This document shows, one piece after another, positions 1 through 6,535 of a DNA stretch of 9,304 nucleotides; within the stretch, counting starts at the first letter, position 1, and each line of letters starts with the position of its first letter. The translations under genes were made by a program, and so were the position numbers. The DNA is from Rhodospirillales bacterium. Lineage in GTDB: Bacteria > Pseudomonadota > Alphaproteobacteria > Acetobacterales > Acetobacteraceae. The stretch covers positions 1 through 9,304 of the forward strand of contig JAGWIE010000039.1 in NCBI GenBank assembly GCA_028866445.1. The letters are read 5' to 3'. The notes beneath the pieces were generated by a model. That model did not search any database. It saw only the letters and a program-made list of their open reading frames with translations, and was not told where the DNA came from.

Positions 1-618
1 CAAAGCATCATCCACCGCCCAAGGCAAAAACCAGGTTTCGCTTTGCGTATCCCAAACCCGCTGGAACCAATAAAGCCCTGCCGGGTCCACATCCTCATAA
101 CCCTGCGCAGCCAAATCTGCGCCACTCACCTTATATTTCTCGGTCACCCGGGCCAGCTCGTCCGGCGCTTGCGCGCTCCAAACCGGGGTCAGATATAAAC
201 TCTCCAGCACCGAGAAAAACACGCGCCCGCCCAGCACTTTGAATAACACAGCCACCGAGCCCACAGCCCCGCGCAATGCCGCGTCAATCATTACCTCATT
301 CAACCGCGCCTCGGCAAACACATCCGCCAGAGCCCGCCCCACCGTCATGTCCGGCACGTCAACTGTCGGAAAATGCCCCGCGCTGAACAGCAACGCCACG
401 GAATCCTCAACCACCACACGGCATAACCCATAACGCACGGAAGGCTTACGCAACCGCAGCGGAATATACTCACCCGCCCCGTTCCGCTCCTCATGAAACT
501 GGTAGGGCAGATTATCGTAAAGCGTGCCATCCAGCACCCGCCTTAGCGCCTCCAACCGCGCCACGCGCGCGGGCATCTGCCCATCCACAGGAATGGTAGC
601 ACAAATCGTATCGAACAT
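1..618 (-). CDS. Probable phage portal protein, N-terminal 206 residues (cut by window edge)
   Basis: This reading frame is open from the ATG at 618 to the window edge, so the C-terminal part is missing. It begins MFDTICATIPVDGQ and contains a stretch near residues 30-75 with an EYIPLR segment and a VVVEDSVALLFS segment. I associate these with SPP1 gp6-like portal proteins of alphaproteobacterial prophages. The portal forms the dodecameric ring at the capsid vertex through which terminase pumps DNA. The gene follows the terminase with a 21-bp gap, the usual terminase-portal order, which is the strongest support. An in-frame TGA three codons upstream fixes the start at or after 618. The nearest Shine-Dalgarno-like run, AGGAAGG at 638-632, is 13 bases away, rather far. 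The family call is from memory of similar proteins plus context; another head protein is possible. Confidence 0.62.
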   Translation of the reverse strand, partial: MFDTICATIPVDGQMPARVARLEALRRVLDGTLYDNLPYQFHEERNGAGEYIPLRLRKPSVRYGLCRVVVEDSVALLFSAGHFPTVDVPDMTVGRALADVFAEARLNEVMIDAALRGAVGSVAVLFKVLGGRVFFSVLESLYLTPVWSAQAPDELARVTEKYKVSGADLAAQGYEDVDPAGLYWFQRVWDTQSETWFLPWAVDDAL

Positions 619-639
619 GGATCGTCAGAAACCTTCCTG

Positions 640-2085
640 TTAGCGGCTCAACAACGGCACGTTCAGCCGCCTGGCTGGCGCCTGCACCAATGTCGCCAAA
701 CTGTTCACAGCGCGTGAAAGCGCGTCGATCTGGTCGTCATGCACCCCATGGGGAAACTCCCGCATCTCAGCCACAAACGCATCATTCCAACCCCCCGCCA
801 CAATGGCCAAATTCCCTGCATCCACCTGCGTCGCGGCTGGCATCGCCCGCACCAGCTTGGCATCACGCTCCGGGCTTGAAATAACCCTGAACCCCACCAG
901 CCCGCGCGTCAGCATCGCAATCTGCGCCGCGCCGGCTTGGCCAGGGTCCTGCGGCAAGGAAATCATCGTGCCCGTGCCATCCAGCCGCGCGGTGTCCTTA
1001 ATCGCGGCCTCCACCTGTGCGGGCGAGCCCTGCAATCGCCGCACATCCAGCACCACCAGCCGCTCATCTTCGGTCATGCCCAGCTTCAGTCCAACGGTGT
1101 AATCCGGCCGCCGTCCTGGCCCGGCCTGGGTCGCCGCCAAATCCCAGGCCCGCACACTCATCTTCACATCCGGCGCCGCCGCCAGCCTGGTCACCGCGCC
1201 TATGCGGAACAACCCGCTTTCGCGCGCCTTCGGTGCCTGCTGATACATGGCCGCGAAAGCCCGTTCGCCCACTTCGCGGCGGCGCCGTTCCAAATCATCC
1301 ACGCTCTGCAATTCTGGCCACAAGGCCGCGCCAACGCCGCGCCCCAACTCATCACCGGCCTCCGCCAGCGCAGGCAGCCGCAAACACCGCCATCCACCTT
1401 CCGTTGCCAGCAACCGCCCGGCCAGATCATCCTCGTGCCAGCGCGTCATAATCAGCACAATCCGCCCGCCCGGCTTCAACCTCGCCGTTAACTCCGCCCG
1501 GTACCAGTCAAACAGCATATCCCGCTGCGCCTGGCTTTCAGCTTCCGCCCAGTTTTTCACCGGGTCGTCGATCACGATCAGATCCGCCCGCCGTCCTGTA
1601 ATCGGCCCGCGCACCCCGGCGGAGAAATACTCTTCCCCACCGGCGAGGGAAAACTTCGACGACGCCTTGGCGGCTTTCGCAATCTCCACACCCAGAAAAT
1701 CGCCGTGCTTCGCCAAAATGCTACGCACTCGCCCGCCGAAATAATGCGCCAGAGACGCCGTATGCGCCGCCGCAATTACCTGCGCGCCTCGACGCTTCGC
1801 CATAAACCAGGCCGGAAACAACACCGAACCATAAGTGGACTTCGCCGATCCCGGCGGCATCTGCACCATTAGCCGGTCGCATCTCCCATCAGCTACATCC
1901 TGCAAATGCCGGATCAGTAATTCATGATGCAAGGCGGGGCTCTGCCCTACATCGCTCATTGCACAACGGGAGAATTCTAAAAACCCCGCCGCTTCGCTTA
2001 GCCTGTTGATGAAGTCCCCGCCGTGTTCAGTAGAACCATTGTGAAAAGATATATACGTCAAAGCGGGGCAGGTGGGCAACAACAA
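640..2085 (-). CDS. Phage terminase large subunit (TIGR01630-like)
   Basis: Terminase large subunits use ATP to package phage DNA through the portal and cut the concatemer. Counting from the TTG at 2085 (481 aa), the ATPase domain shows a Walker A motif PPGSAKST at 77-84, a Walker B LIVIDD at 169-174 and a TRWHEDD motif at 214-220. The C-terminal RNase H-like nuclease shows the expected acidic residues: D315 in AWDLAAT, D380 in LPQDPGQ, and D450, D451 and D454 in HDDQIDA. All motifs are present, so the enzyme looks intact. The start is uncertain. The frame opens with three consecutive TTG codons without a Shine-Dalgarno sequence, and the first ATG (1959) would begin inside the region that normally precedes Walker A. 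A start at a TTG between 2085 and 2061 is therefore more likely. It follows the DUF6362-like gene with a 21-bp gap. Confidence 0.93.
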   Translation of the reverse strand: MLLPTCPALTYISFHNGSTEHGGDFINRLSEAAGFLEFSRCAMSDVGQSPALHHELLIRHLQDVADGRCDRLMVQMPPGSAKSTYGSVLFPAWFMAKRRGAQVIAAAHTASLAHYFGGRVRSILAKHGDFLGVEIAKAAKASSKFSLAGGEEYFSAGVRGPITGRRADLIVIDDPVKNWAEAESQAQRDMLFDWYRAELTARLKPGGRIVLIMTRWHEDDLAGRLLATEGGWRCLRLPALAEAGDELGRGVGAALWPELQSVDDLERRRREVGERAFAAMYQQAPKARESGLFRIGAVTRLAAAPDVKMSVRAWDLAATQAGPGRRPDYTVGLKLGMTEDERLVVLDVRRLQGSPAQVEAAIKDTARLDGTGTMISLPQDPGQAGAAQIAMLTRGLVGFRVISSPERDAKLVRAMPAATQVDAGNLAIVAGGWNDAFVAEMREFPHGVHDDQIDALSRAVNSLATLVQAPARRLNVPLLSR

Positions 2086-2093
2086 AATAACAA

Positions 2094-2111
2094 AATGTTA
2101 GAAAAACTACC
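2094..2111. promoter_or_regulatory. Operator-like repeat in front of the terminase gene
   Basis: The 8-mer AATGTTAG (2094-2101) is followed by five bases and CTAC. From 2096 this matches the operator at 2827-2843 at 13 of 17 positions, and both are preceded by AA. On the minus strand it includes TAACAT (2100-2095), the same hexamer as the proposed -10 of the control-region promoter. Initiation about seven bases further on would start next to the terminase TTG at 2085. The matching -35 is poor (TTTGGC, 16-bp spacing). It overlaps the stop codon of the DUF6362-like gene. It could be a second repressor-controlled promoter or a chance match. Confidence 0.35.
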
Positions 2112-2514
2112 TAGCTGCCAAACCCTCATGAATCATCTTAATCGCCTGCTCATGCCACCGCTTCACCGCTTTGTGGTCCGCCCCAAGCATCTCGCCCAGC
2201 TTGCGCCACGCATAAACATGTCGGCCTGTCAGCGGGTGTACCAATGCCCGCGCCCCCACAATCCGCCGCAGCGCGTATTGTTTTTCAGGAATAAAGTGCA
2301 GCCAGCCAAACGCCTCATCCATCCGCGTCACCATATCGGCTGTGGGCGTTGGCGGCTTCATCTTCCTGCCTTCCCAGCCATAGGCTTCCAATGCCGTATG
2401 CACCACATCCAGCTTCGTCAGTCGCAACCCGGTGGAATACCCGCGTGAAGGCATCGCCAACATCGCCGCACCGGCCTCTTCCAGCCGCTCCACAATCTCT
2501 TCCGCGGTCATCAT
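2107..2514 (-). CDS. DUF6362-like phage HTH protein, candidate small terminase
   Basis: This 135-aa protein resembles DUF6362 proteins from alphaproteobacterial prophages. The visible pattern is an N-terminal helix (MTAEEIVERLEEAGAAM), an AYGW segment near residue 44, a conserved R-MDEAFGWL block near residues 64-71, and a C-terminal helix-turn-helix-like part (GEMLGADHKAVKRWHEQA). No enzymatic motif is seen. Its place directly before the large terminase, together with the HTH, makes it a candidate small terminase that recognises the packaging site. That role is inference; DUF6362 has no established function that I know of. The ATG at 2514 has a good Shine-Dalgarno sequence (AAGGAG about 8 bases upstream) and overlaps the preceding stop as ATGA, so the two genes are probably translationally coupled. 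A second ATG follows immediately, so the start may be one codon later. Confidence 0.78.
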   Translation of the reverse strand: MMTAEEIVERLEEAGAAMLAMPSRGYSTGLRLTKLDVVHTALEAYGWEGRKMKPPTPTADMVTRMDEAFGWLHFIPEKQYALRRIVGARALVHPLTGRHVYAWRKLGEMLGADHKAVKRWHEQAIKMIHEGLAAR

Positions 2515-2801
2515 ATCTCTTCTCCTTCAGGAAACGGCGCATCGGTCAGCAACCCCCAGGTCAGGGGGTGGCCTGGCCTCAATGGCGGCCTGTTAGGGTC
2601 ATCCAGCCCGTCCTCATCTCTGCTTTTCATCACTGGTGCCGGGCGCAGCGGTAATGCCGCTTTCAACCGCCGCCCTCGCTCAATAATTGTATTTCTGGAA
2701 AGCCCCAGCTCCTTGCCGATCGCCGCCCACGTCGCCCCGCCATGGCGCATATCCACAATCAACTGGTCGGCCATTTTCGTCCAAACTCTTGCCTGCGGCA
2801 T
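2511..2801 (-). CDS. Small GcrA-like helix-turn-helix protein
   Basis: The first half of this 96-aa protein is a single HTH: VWTK at residues 6-9, a central GKELGLSRNTII stretch near 28-39, and a closing RRLKA. This resembles the N-terminal domain of GcrA, the alphaproteobacterial sigma70 cofactor that acts at methylated GANTC promoters (shared pattern W-T, G-I-LG-SRN-I-RL). The rest is a proline-rich tail without recognisable motifs, so the sigma-binding C-terminal domain of true GcrA is not evident. It is the first gene of the leftward phage operon, has a clear Shine-Dalgarno sequence (GGAGG five bases before the ATG), and overlaps the next gene by four bases. It may be a phage late regulator acting on host polymerase, or a DNA-recognition subunit of the packaging machinery; sequence alone does not decide. 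Confidence 0.75.
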   Translation of the reverse strand: MPQARVWTKMADQLIVDMRHGGATWAAIGKELGLSRNTIIERGRRLKAALPLRPAPVMKSRDEDGLDDPNRPPLRPGHPLTWGLLTDAPFPEGEEI

Positions 2802-2825
2802 CTCATCCTCCGTCCGTCCGGCATA

Positions 2826-2854
2826 ATGTTAGACAGACTAACCAAATACGTCAA
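2826..2854 (-). promoter_or_regulatory. Leftward sigma70-like promoter of the phage packaging operon
   Basis: On the minus strand, TTGACG (2854-2849) and TAACAT (2831-2826) are separated by exactly 17 bases, a good -35/-10 pair matching consensus at 5 of 6 and 4 of 6 positions. It lies about 25 bases upstream of the first leftward gene. The operator palindrome at 2829-2841 falls in the spacer and over the -10, so a bound repressor would block polymerase. Confidence 0.6.
2827..2843. promoter_or_regulatory. Probable operator for the phage repressor
   Basis: TTAG-N5-CTAA (2829-2841) is a perfect inverted repeat of 4-bp arms. Allowing alternate mismatches it is symmetric almost throughout (TTAGnCnGnCTAA). 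The left half extends to TGTTAG and the right half to CTAACC. It covers the -10 region of the leftward promoter and sits beside an Xre-type repressor gene, the expected place for an operator. Confidence 0.55.
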
Positions 2855-2860
2855 GAAATA

Positions 2861-2866
2861 CTAACA
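2861..2866. promoter_or_regulatory. Operator half-site CTAACA
   Basis: CTAACA, extended to CTAACATT at 2861-2868, is the exact reverse complement of AATGTTAG at 2825-2832. It lies between the two divergent -35 boxes and touches the rightward one. It has no close partner half, so it may bind more weakly or cooperate with the neighbouring sites. Confidence 0.4.
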
Positions 2867-2894
2867 TTGAGTTCGCAACTTGTCGTGTTAGAGT
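2867..2894 (+). promoter_or_regulatory. Probable repressor promoter giving a leaderless mRNA
   Basis: TTGAGT (2867-2872) and TAGAGT (2889-2894) are spaced by 16 bases. Transcription would start six or seven bases after the -10, at or next to the ATG at 2901, so the mRNA would have no leader. There is no convincing Shine-Dalgarno sequence before the ATG, which agrees with this. The classic comparison is the leaderless lambda cI transcript from PRM. The hexamer match is moderate. Confidence 0.42.
2886..2891. promoter_or_regulatory. Operator half-site TGTTAG over the repressor promoter
   Basis: TGTTAG overlaps the proposed -10 of the repressor's own promoter. It is in the opposite orientation to the half-site at 2861-2866. 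A repressor bound here would shut off its own synthesis, the usual negative autoregulation. Confidence 0.38.
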
Positions 2895-2900
2895 GACTGT

Positions 2901-3233
2901 ATGGCATCTAAGAAACAGCCCCCCGCAGAAACCGTTGGGGCAAGAATCCGGGCACTGCGCCTCGCAGCCGGTATGACGCAGGATGAATTTGCGGACAGGC
3001 TGCACGTCTCCCGCTCCGCCATCGCGCAGTGGGAGACCGACCGCGCCGGGCAAATCCGGGAAAATATGGAGAAAATCGCGAAGACCTTAAATACTTCGCT
3101 GGGTTACTTGGTTTCTGGTGAAACCGGCTCACTGCTGGGGGACGAGCTTGCCCTCATGCGGCTTTACCGGGCCTGTTCAACAGAAGACCGTAGAATGCTT
3201 CTGCTCACCGCCCGCCGCCTGGCGCGCAGCTAA
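2901..3233 (+). CDS. Xre/Cro-family phage repressor, short form
   Basis: The 110-aa protein carries a typical HTH_3 domain at about residues 13-70, with the scanning helix TQDEFADRL at 26-34 and the recognition helix SRSAIAQWE at 37-45. The remaining 40 residues form a short helical tail, too small for the S24 peptidase domain of LexA/CI-type repressors, and no serine-lysine catalytic pair is seen. RecA-stimulated self-cleavage is therefore unlikely; release from repression would need an antirepressor or another signal. It is divergent from the packaging operon across a 99-bp region with operator-like repeats. No usable ribosome binding site precedes the ATG, and the mRNA may be leaderless. 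Whether it acts as the CI-like or Cro-like partner is unknown, since no second repressor is visible. Confidence 0.9.
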   Translation: MASKKQPPAETVGARIRALRLAAGMTQDEFADRLHVSRSAIAQWETDRAGQIRENMEKIAKTLNTSLGYLVSGETGSLLGDELALMRLYRACSTEDRRMLLLTARRLARS

Positions 3234-3234
3234 T

Positions 3235-5763
3235 TTACTCCTCTCCAGGTTGCAACAACCGCAACTCCCGGTATACCCCTCCCTCACGCGAAAAATTCGT
3301 GTTATAATAAGGGTCCTTCGCCAGCACCGCTTCATGGCGCTGTCGCATCACCTCGTTTTCTAACATAAACCGCGCCAGCTTGGCGTCGTCAAAATCATCG
3401 CCACGGCTAACGCTTTCCCGGTGCTCCGCCACAGTATCGGGCATATAGATAATCTTCTTCCCCGCGATGCGTAACTTCACACATAAATCCACATCGTTAA
3501 ACGCAATGGAAAGCTCGCGCTCATCAAATCCGTCCACCGCTTCAAAAGCGGCCCGCCGCACCAGCATACAAGCCGCCGTCACGGCTGAAACCTCCTGCGC
3601 GGTTATCGCATGGGCCATATAGCCCGGCGCTTCAGCACGCAGGCCGCGGAAGGCATGGTCCGCCACCCCGCCAACCCCCAGCACCACACCGGCATGTTGC
3701 ACCGTTCCGTCCTGGTAGAGCAGCTTTGCCCCCACAGCGCCCACAGCGTCATCGGCCAGCGCCTCATCCAGCATCCGGCGCAGCCACCCCGCCTCATCCA
3801 CAAACACGTCGTTATTCATAAACAGCAGAAACTCATGTTTCGCCGCCTGCACCCCAATGTTATTTATGCGCGAATAATTAAATGGCTCGGCAATCCGCAG
3901 CACCCGCGTGCCCTCAATATTCGCCTGCGCCGCCGCAAACCGTTCCGCCTCCGGTGTGGTGGACCAGTTATCGAGCAGGATAATCTCGTAGCTCACCCCT
4001 TTGGTATGGGCTCTAATCGCGTCCACGCATTCCTGCGTCATCTCCACATGGTCGCGGTACGGAATTAAAATCGAAACCCCGGCTTTCTTCACCCGCGCCG
4101 TCGGAAATTTCCAATCCACCTTGTAGCAGGTCAGGCTTCCGCGCGGCTCCACTTTCGCTGGCAACCCCCGCCGCTCTAGATGCGCGGCCACCGCCTTGGC
4201 GCCCGCCAACCCCGCCTTCGGCTTCGCGGTCGTCCCCGCCGCGGCGGTTGAACTCGCGGTCTTGCGCCAATGGTACAAAATCTCCGCCACATGATGAATC
4301 TGCCCAGGCTCCAACCCCTCCACCAGCCGCAGCAGCAAATCATGGTCCTGCGCGCCATCCATCTCCGGGTCCAACCCGCCCGCCGCGCGCAGCACCTTTG
4401 CCTCCACCATCACCAGGTGGCAGATATAATTAATATCCAGCAGGAAACGATGGTTGAAATCCGGCTTGAAATGCGGCTCGCTGAACGCCCCGCCACGCTC
4501 CACCTTATCCTCGTCGGAATAAAGCAGCTTCGCCCCCGTCGCCGCCTGGGCCAGCAGCATAATCTCAAGCGCTGCCGGTTCCAGCAAATCATCATGGTCA
4601 AAAAACGCGACAAACTCCCCCGTCGCCGCTTTCAGCCCGTCATTCGTCGCCCTGGCAATGCCGCCATTCTTCTTGCGCGGCAGCAGCTTTATGCGTGGCT
4701 CCTGCGCCGCCAAATCCTTCATCACCGCCGTCAGCGTCGCATCGCCTCCGGCATCGTCAATCAGCAACAACTCCCAATTCTCGTGGGTCTGCGCCCGCAC
4801 GCTGTCCACAGCGGCCAGAAAATCCCCTATGCCGGGCCGGTAAACCGGGCAAATCACTGAAACCTTGGTGCCCGCCACATTCCTCGCCCCATAGCGCGCA
4901 TTGGCGCGGGGCAGGGCCAAGGGGCGCGCCTCCAGTCCCCAGCGCGGATAATCCACCAGCAAAAACCGCTCCCTCGGAATCGCCGCCTTCAATTCTTTCT
5001 TTAAATGATACGCAAAGCTGAACAGTTCGTCCGTCCGCTTAATCAGCACTTCTATCTTTTCCCTGGCCGAATCCCCCGGAAAACTAAACTCCAGCGGGCT
5101 GCCGCCCAGCTCTTCGCGCTCCGGCAAGGCAAAAAATCGCAAGCTCACCCGGTCGCGGCGGCGCAGCTCCGGTGGCGGGGCAAACGCAAAACCGCAGGCC
5201 GCATCGCATCCCACGGCAGTCGCTACATCGCCCCTGAACTGGTCCGCCAGCAATGTTGCCACCGGCTGGCCTTCATGCGTCACCAGCACGCGCACGCCAC
5301 CAAGCTTGGTGCCCGCTTTGTCATCCACCCGCAGCGCCCAGCCCTGGATCAGCCCATCCACCATGCCGTCCACCACGGCCATCAGCCGCACCGGCTTCTC
5401 CAGCACAAAGCTATATTGTTCAACCGCACCACCAGCGCGCGAGCTTATCGGCAACGCCACCCCGTCCAGCGTCATAAAACGCAGCGCGTGGCGCATCCCG
5501 TCCCAATATCGCTCCGGTATCCGGTAGCTGAACCCAATCCGGCTATTCGCCAGATTCACCAACCGGCTGTCATCGCGGTGCAGGTCGCAGCTCACCACCG
5601 CCTCAATCGCGCCATCTATCGTCACGCGCATCTTCAGGCTCTCAGCGGGCTTGTCGAAATCCACCGCCCACCCGCCAATCTCGGCCCTGTCCGTCTGGTC
5701 CAGAAAGCACAGCAGCTTACGCTCCTTGCGTGGCGTCTCAGCCCTTGCCCCGGAATTTTTCAC
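3235..5763 (-). CDS. Tandem family 2 glycosyltransferase with N-terminal beta-domain repeats
   Basis: This 842-aa protein has two GT2 catalytic domains, as in O-antigen, rhamnan or capsule chain-building enzymes using nucleotide sugars at the inner membrane face. Domain A (about 299-500) starts KVSVICPVYRPG and has the metal-binding DHDD at 389-392, DED at 417-419 and QDHD at 472-475. Domain B (about 562-790) starts GVSILIPYRDH, with NNDV at 650-653, FNDVDL at 755-760 and HRESVSRG at 781-788. The first 230 residues form two similar beta-rich units (about 16-103 and 125-225), each with a GWA motif and ending near LRF. No transmembrane segment or signal peptide is seen. The start is GTG 5763, overlapping the upstream stop as GTGA, with GGAG eight bases before it. 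A longer frame from 5829 would overlap the upstream gene by 70 bases and is not preferred. The sugar and acceptor are unknown. Confidence 0.93.
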   Translation of the reverse strand: MKNSGARAETPRKERKLLCFLDQTDRAEIGGWAVDFDKPAESLKMRVTIDGAIEAVVSCDLHRDDSRLVNLANSRIGFSYRIPERYWDGMRHALRFMTLDGVALPISSRAGGAVEQYSFVLEKPVRLMAVVDGMVDGLIQGWALRVDDKAGTKLGGVRVLVTHEGQPVATLLADQFRGDVATAVGCDAACGFAFAPPPELRRRDRVSLRFFALPEREELGGSPLEFSFPGDSAREKIEVLIKRTDELFSFAYHLKKELKAAIPRERFLLVDYPRWGLEARPLALPRANARYGARNVAGTKVSVICPVYRPGIGDFLAAVDSVRAQTHENWELLLIDDAGGDATLTAVMKDLAAQEPRIKLLPRKKNGGIARATNDGLKAATGEFVAFFDHDDLLEPAALEIMLLAQAATGAKLLYSDEDKVERGGAFSEPHFKPDFNHRFLLDINYICHLVMVEAKVLRAAGGLDPEMDGAQDHDLLLRLVEGLEPGQIHHVAEILYHWRKTASSTAAAGTTAKPKAGLAGAKAVAAHLERRGLPAKVEPRGSLTCYKVDWKFPTARVKKAGVSILIPYRDHVEMTQECVDAIRAHTKGVSYEIILLDNWSTTPEAERFAAAQANIEGTRVLRIAEPFNYSRINNIGVQAAKHEFLLFMNNDVFVDEAGWLRRMLDEALADDAVGAVGAKLLYQDGTVQHAGVVLGVGGVADHAFRGLRAEAPGYMAHAITAQEVSAVTAACMLVRRAAFEAVDGFDERELSIAFNDVDLCVKLRIAGKKIIYMPDTVAEHRESVSRGDDFDDAKLARFMLENEVMRQRHEAVLAKDPYYNTNFSREGGVYRELRLLQPGEE

Positions 5764-6524
5764 GCCACGCTCTCCACATCCAATGTCTTCAACGCCTTGG
5801 GCAGCAGCCGCGCCAGCCGTTCCGCCCATTCCTCTTGCCCCGCCTCCTGCGCAATCAAATCCTGCCGTATCTCAATTTCCAAATAATCAAGCCCGTTTCT
5901 TTCGGCATGAACCGGCACGCCATAATCGGTCTCGTCGCTCACACGGTAGGGCGCGTTCTCCCCCACCACTAGCCCGCCCTCGGCTCGCAGCATATCCGCC
6001 AAAATATTCGAAAGCCGGGGGTTGCGGTTATACAAAACCGCCACCTGCATCGGCCGCGCTTCTGCCAGATAAACCGGCGTGAAGCTGTGCATCGCCACAT
6101 AAACAATGGCCGCCCTCTCCGTTACCAGCCGGTTAATCTCGCCATGGTATGGGTCAAAAATCGCCGCCCGCCGCGCCGCCTTCGCCACCTCGTCCAACCC
6201 TTTATTGCCGGGAATCAGCGTCGCCTCGCTCATTTCGGGAAACGCGCTGGCCCAGCCGGGGTTGCGGTTGCAATCAATCACCAGCCGGGAGTAATTCTGT
6301 AAAATCGCTGTCGCATCCAGCGCCGCGCTCAATCGCCGCGTCACCCCCGCAATGCCAATATCCCAGGCGATATGCCGCTCCATCTCCGCTTCCGGCACGC
6401 CCATATCCCCCAGCGCGCGCGGAATCAGCCGCCCCGCATGGTCGGCCGTCAGCAAAAACAGGCTCTTGCCGCCTTCGCGCAGCAAATCATAAACCGGCGC
6501 TTCGTCCGCCTCCAGCAATCCCAT
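5760..6524 (-). CDS. N-formylglutamate amidohydrolase family protein
   Basis: Members of this family (PF05013) are zinc hydrolases; the best-known one, HutG, releases formate from N-formyl-L-glutamate in histidine breakdown. From the ATG at 6524 (254 aa) the visible family motifs are TADHAG at 26-31, HIAWDIG at 51-57, YSRLVIDCNR at 78-87, PEMSEATLIPGN at 96-107, AMHSFTP at 144-150 and, near the C terminus, a YLEIEIRQDLI stretch. Length is normal. The ATG at 6524 has GGAG five bases upstream, better than the in-frame TTG at 6539 that would overlap the previous stop. No hut genes are adjacent. It sits instead between a histidine phosphatase and a glycosyltransferase, so a role in histidine use is not supported by context, and its real substrate may be another N-formyl or amide compound. 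Confidence 0.87.
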   Translation of the reverse strand: MGLLEADEAPVYDLLREGGKSLFLLTADHAGRLIPRALGDMGVPEAEMERHIAWDIGIAGVTRRLSAALDATAILQNYSRLVIDCNRNPGWASAFPEMSEATLIPGNKGLDEVAKAARRAAIFDPYHGEINRLVTERAAIVYVAMHSFTPVYLAEARPMQVAVLYNRNPRLSNILADMLRAEGGLVVGENAPYRVSDETDYGVPVHAERNGLDYLEIEIRQDLIAQEAGQEEWAERLARLLPKALKTLDVESVA

Positions 6525-6535
6525 GCGCGCTCCGC

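Larger units (their letters stand above)
1..3233. mobile_element. Prophage or prophage remnant, right-hand end (repressor and packaging genes)
   Basis: Five consecutive genes have phage character: a probable portal protein, a large terminase with ATPase and nuclease motifs, two small HTH proteins in the place where a small terminase is usually found, and a divergent Xre-type repressor. The left end runs out of the window, so capsid, tail, lysis and integrase genes cannot be judged. The right end is placed at the repressor stop because the next gene, a glycosyltransferase, belongs to a host operon. No attachment repeat is visible. The visible genes are intact, which argues against advanced decay, but whether the element is functional cannot be told from here. 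The terminase is not of the type used by Rhodobacter-like gene transfer agents. Confidence 0.75.

Noticed and set aside
638..654. TGTTAG at the terminase stop codon as another operator
   Set aside because: The second half-site does not match (CAACAA instead of CTAACA), and the AA before TGTTAG is missing; probably chance.
937..1744. Several plus-strand open frames opposite the terminase
   Set aside because: They overlap the terminase ATPase and nuclease motifs and have low-complexity composition typical of shadow frames.
2591..2596. TGTTAG inside the GcrA-like gene as an operator
   Set aside because: It is a single half-site within coding sequence, with no partner and no promoter nearby.
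1..2801. Gene transfer agent cluster instead of a prophage
   Set aside because: The terminase lacks the sequence pattern of the Rhodobacter-type GTA terminase, and a dedicated repressor with operators is a phage trait.
5764..5829. Longer N terminus for the glycosyltransferase
   Set aside because: It would overlap the amidohydrolase by 70 bases; the GTG at 5763 has a better ribosome binding site and the usual 4-base overlap.
5005..5886. A 293-codon plus-strand open frame opposite the glycosyltransferase
   Set aside because: It is antisense to well-recognised GT2 motifs, is rich in His, Arg, Pro and Gln as expected for a GC-rich shadow frame, and shows no domain.
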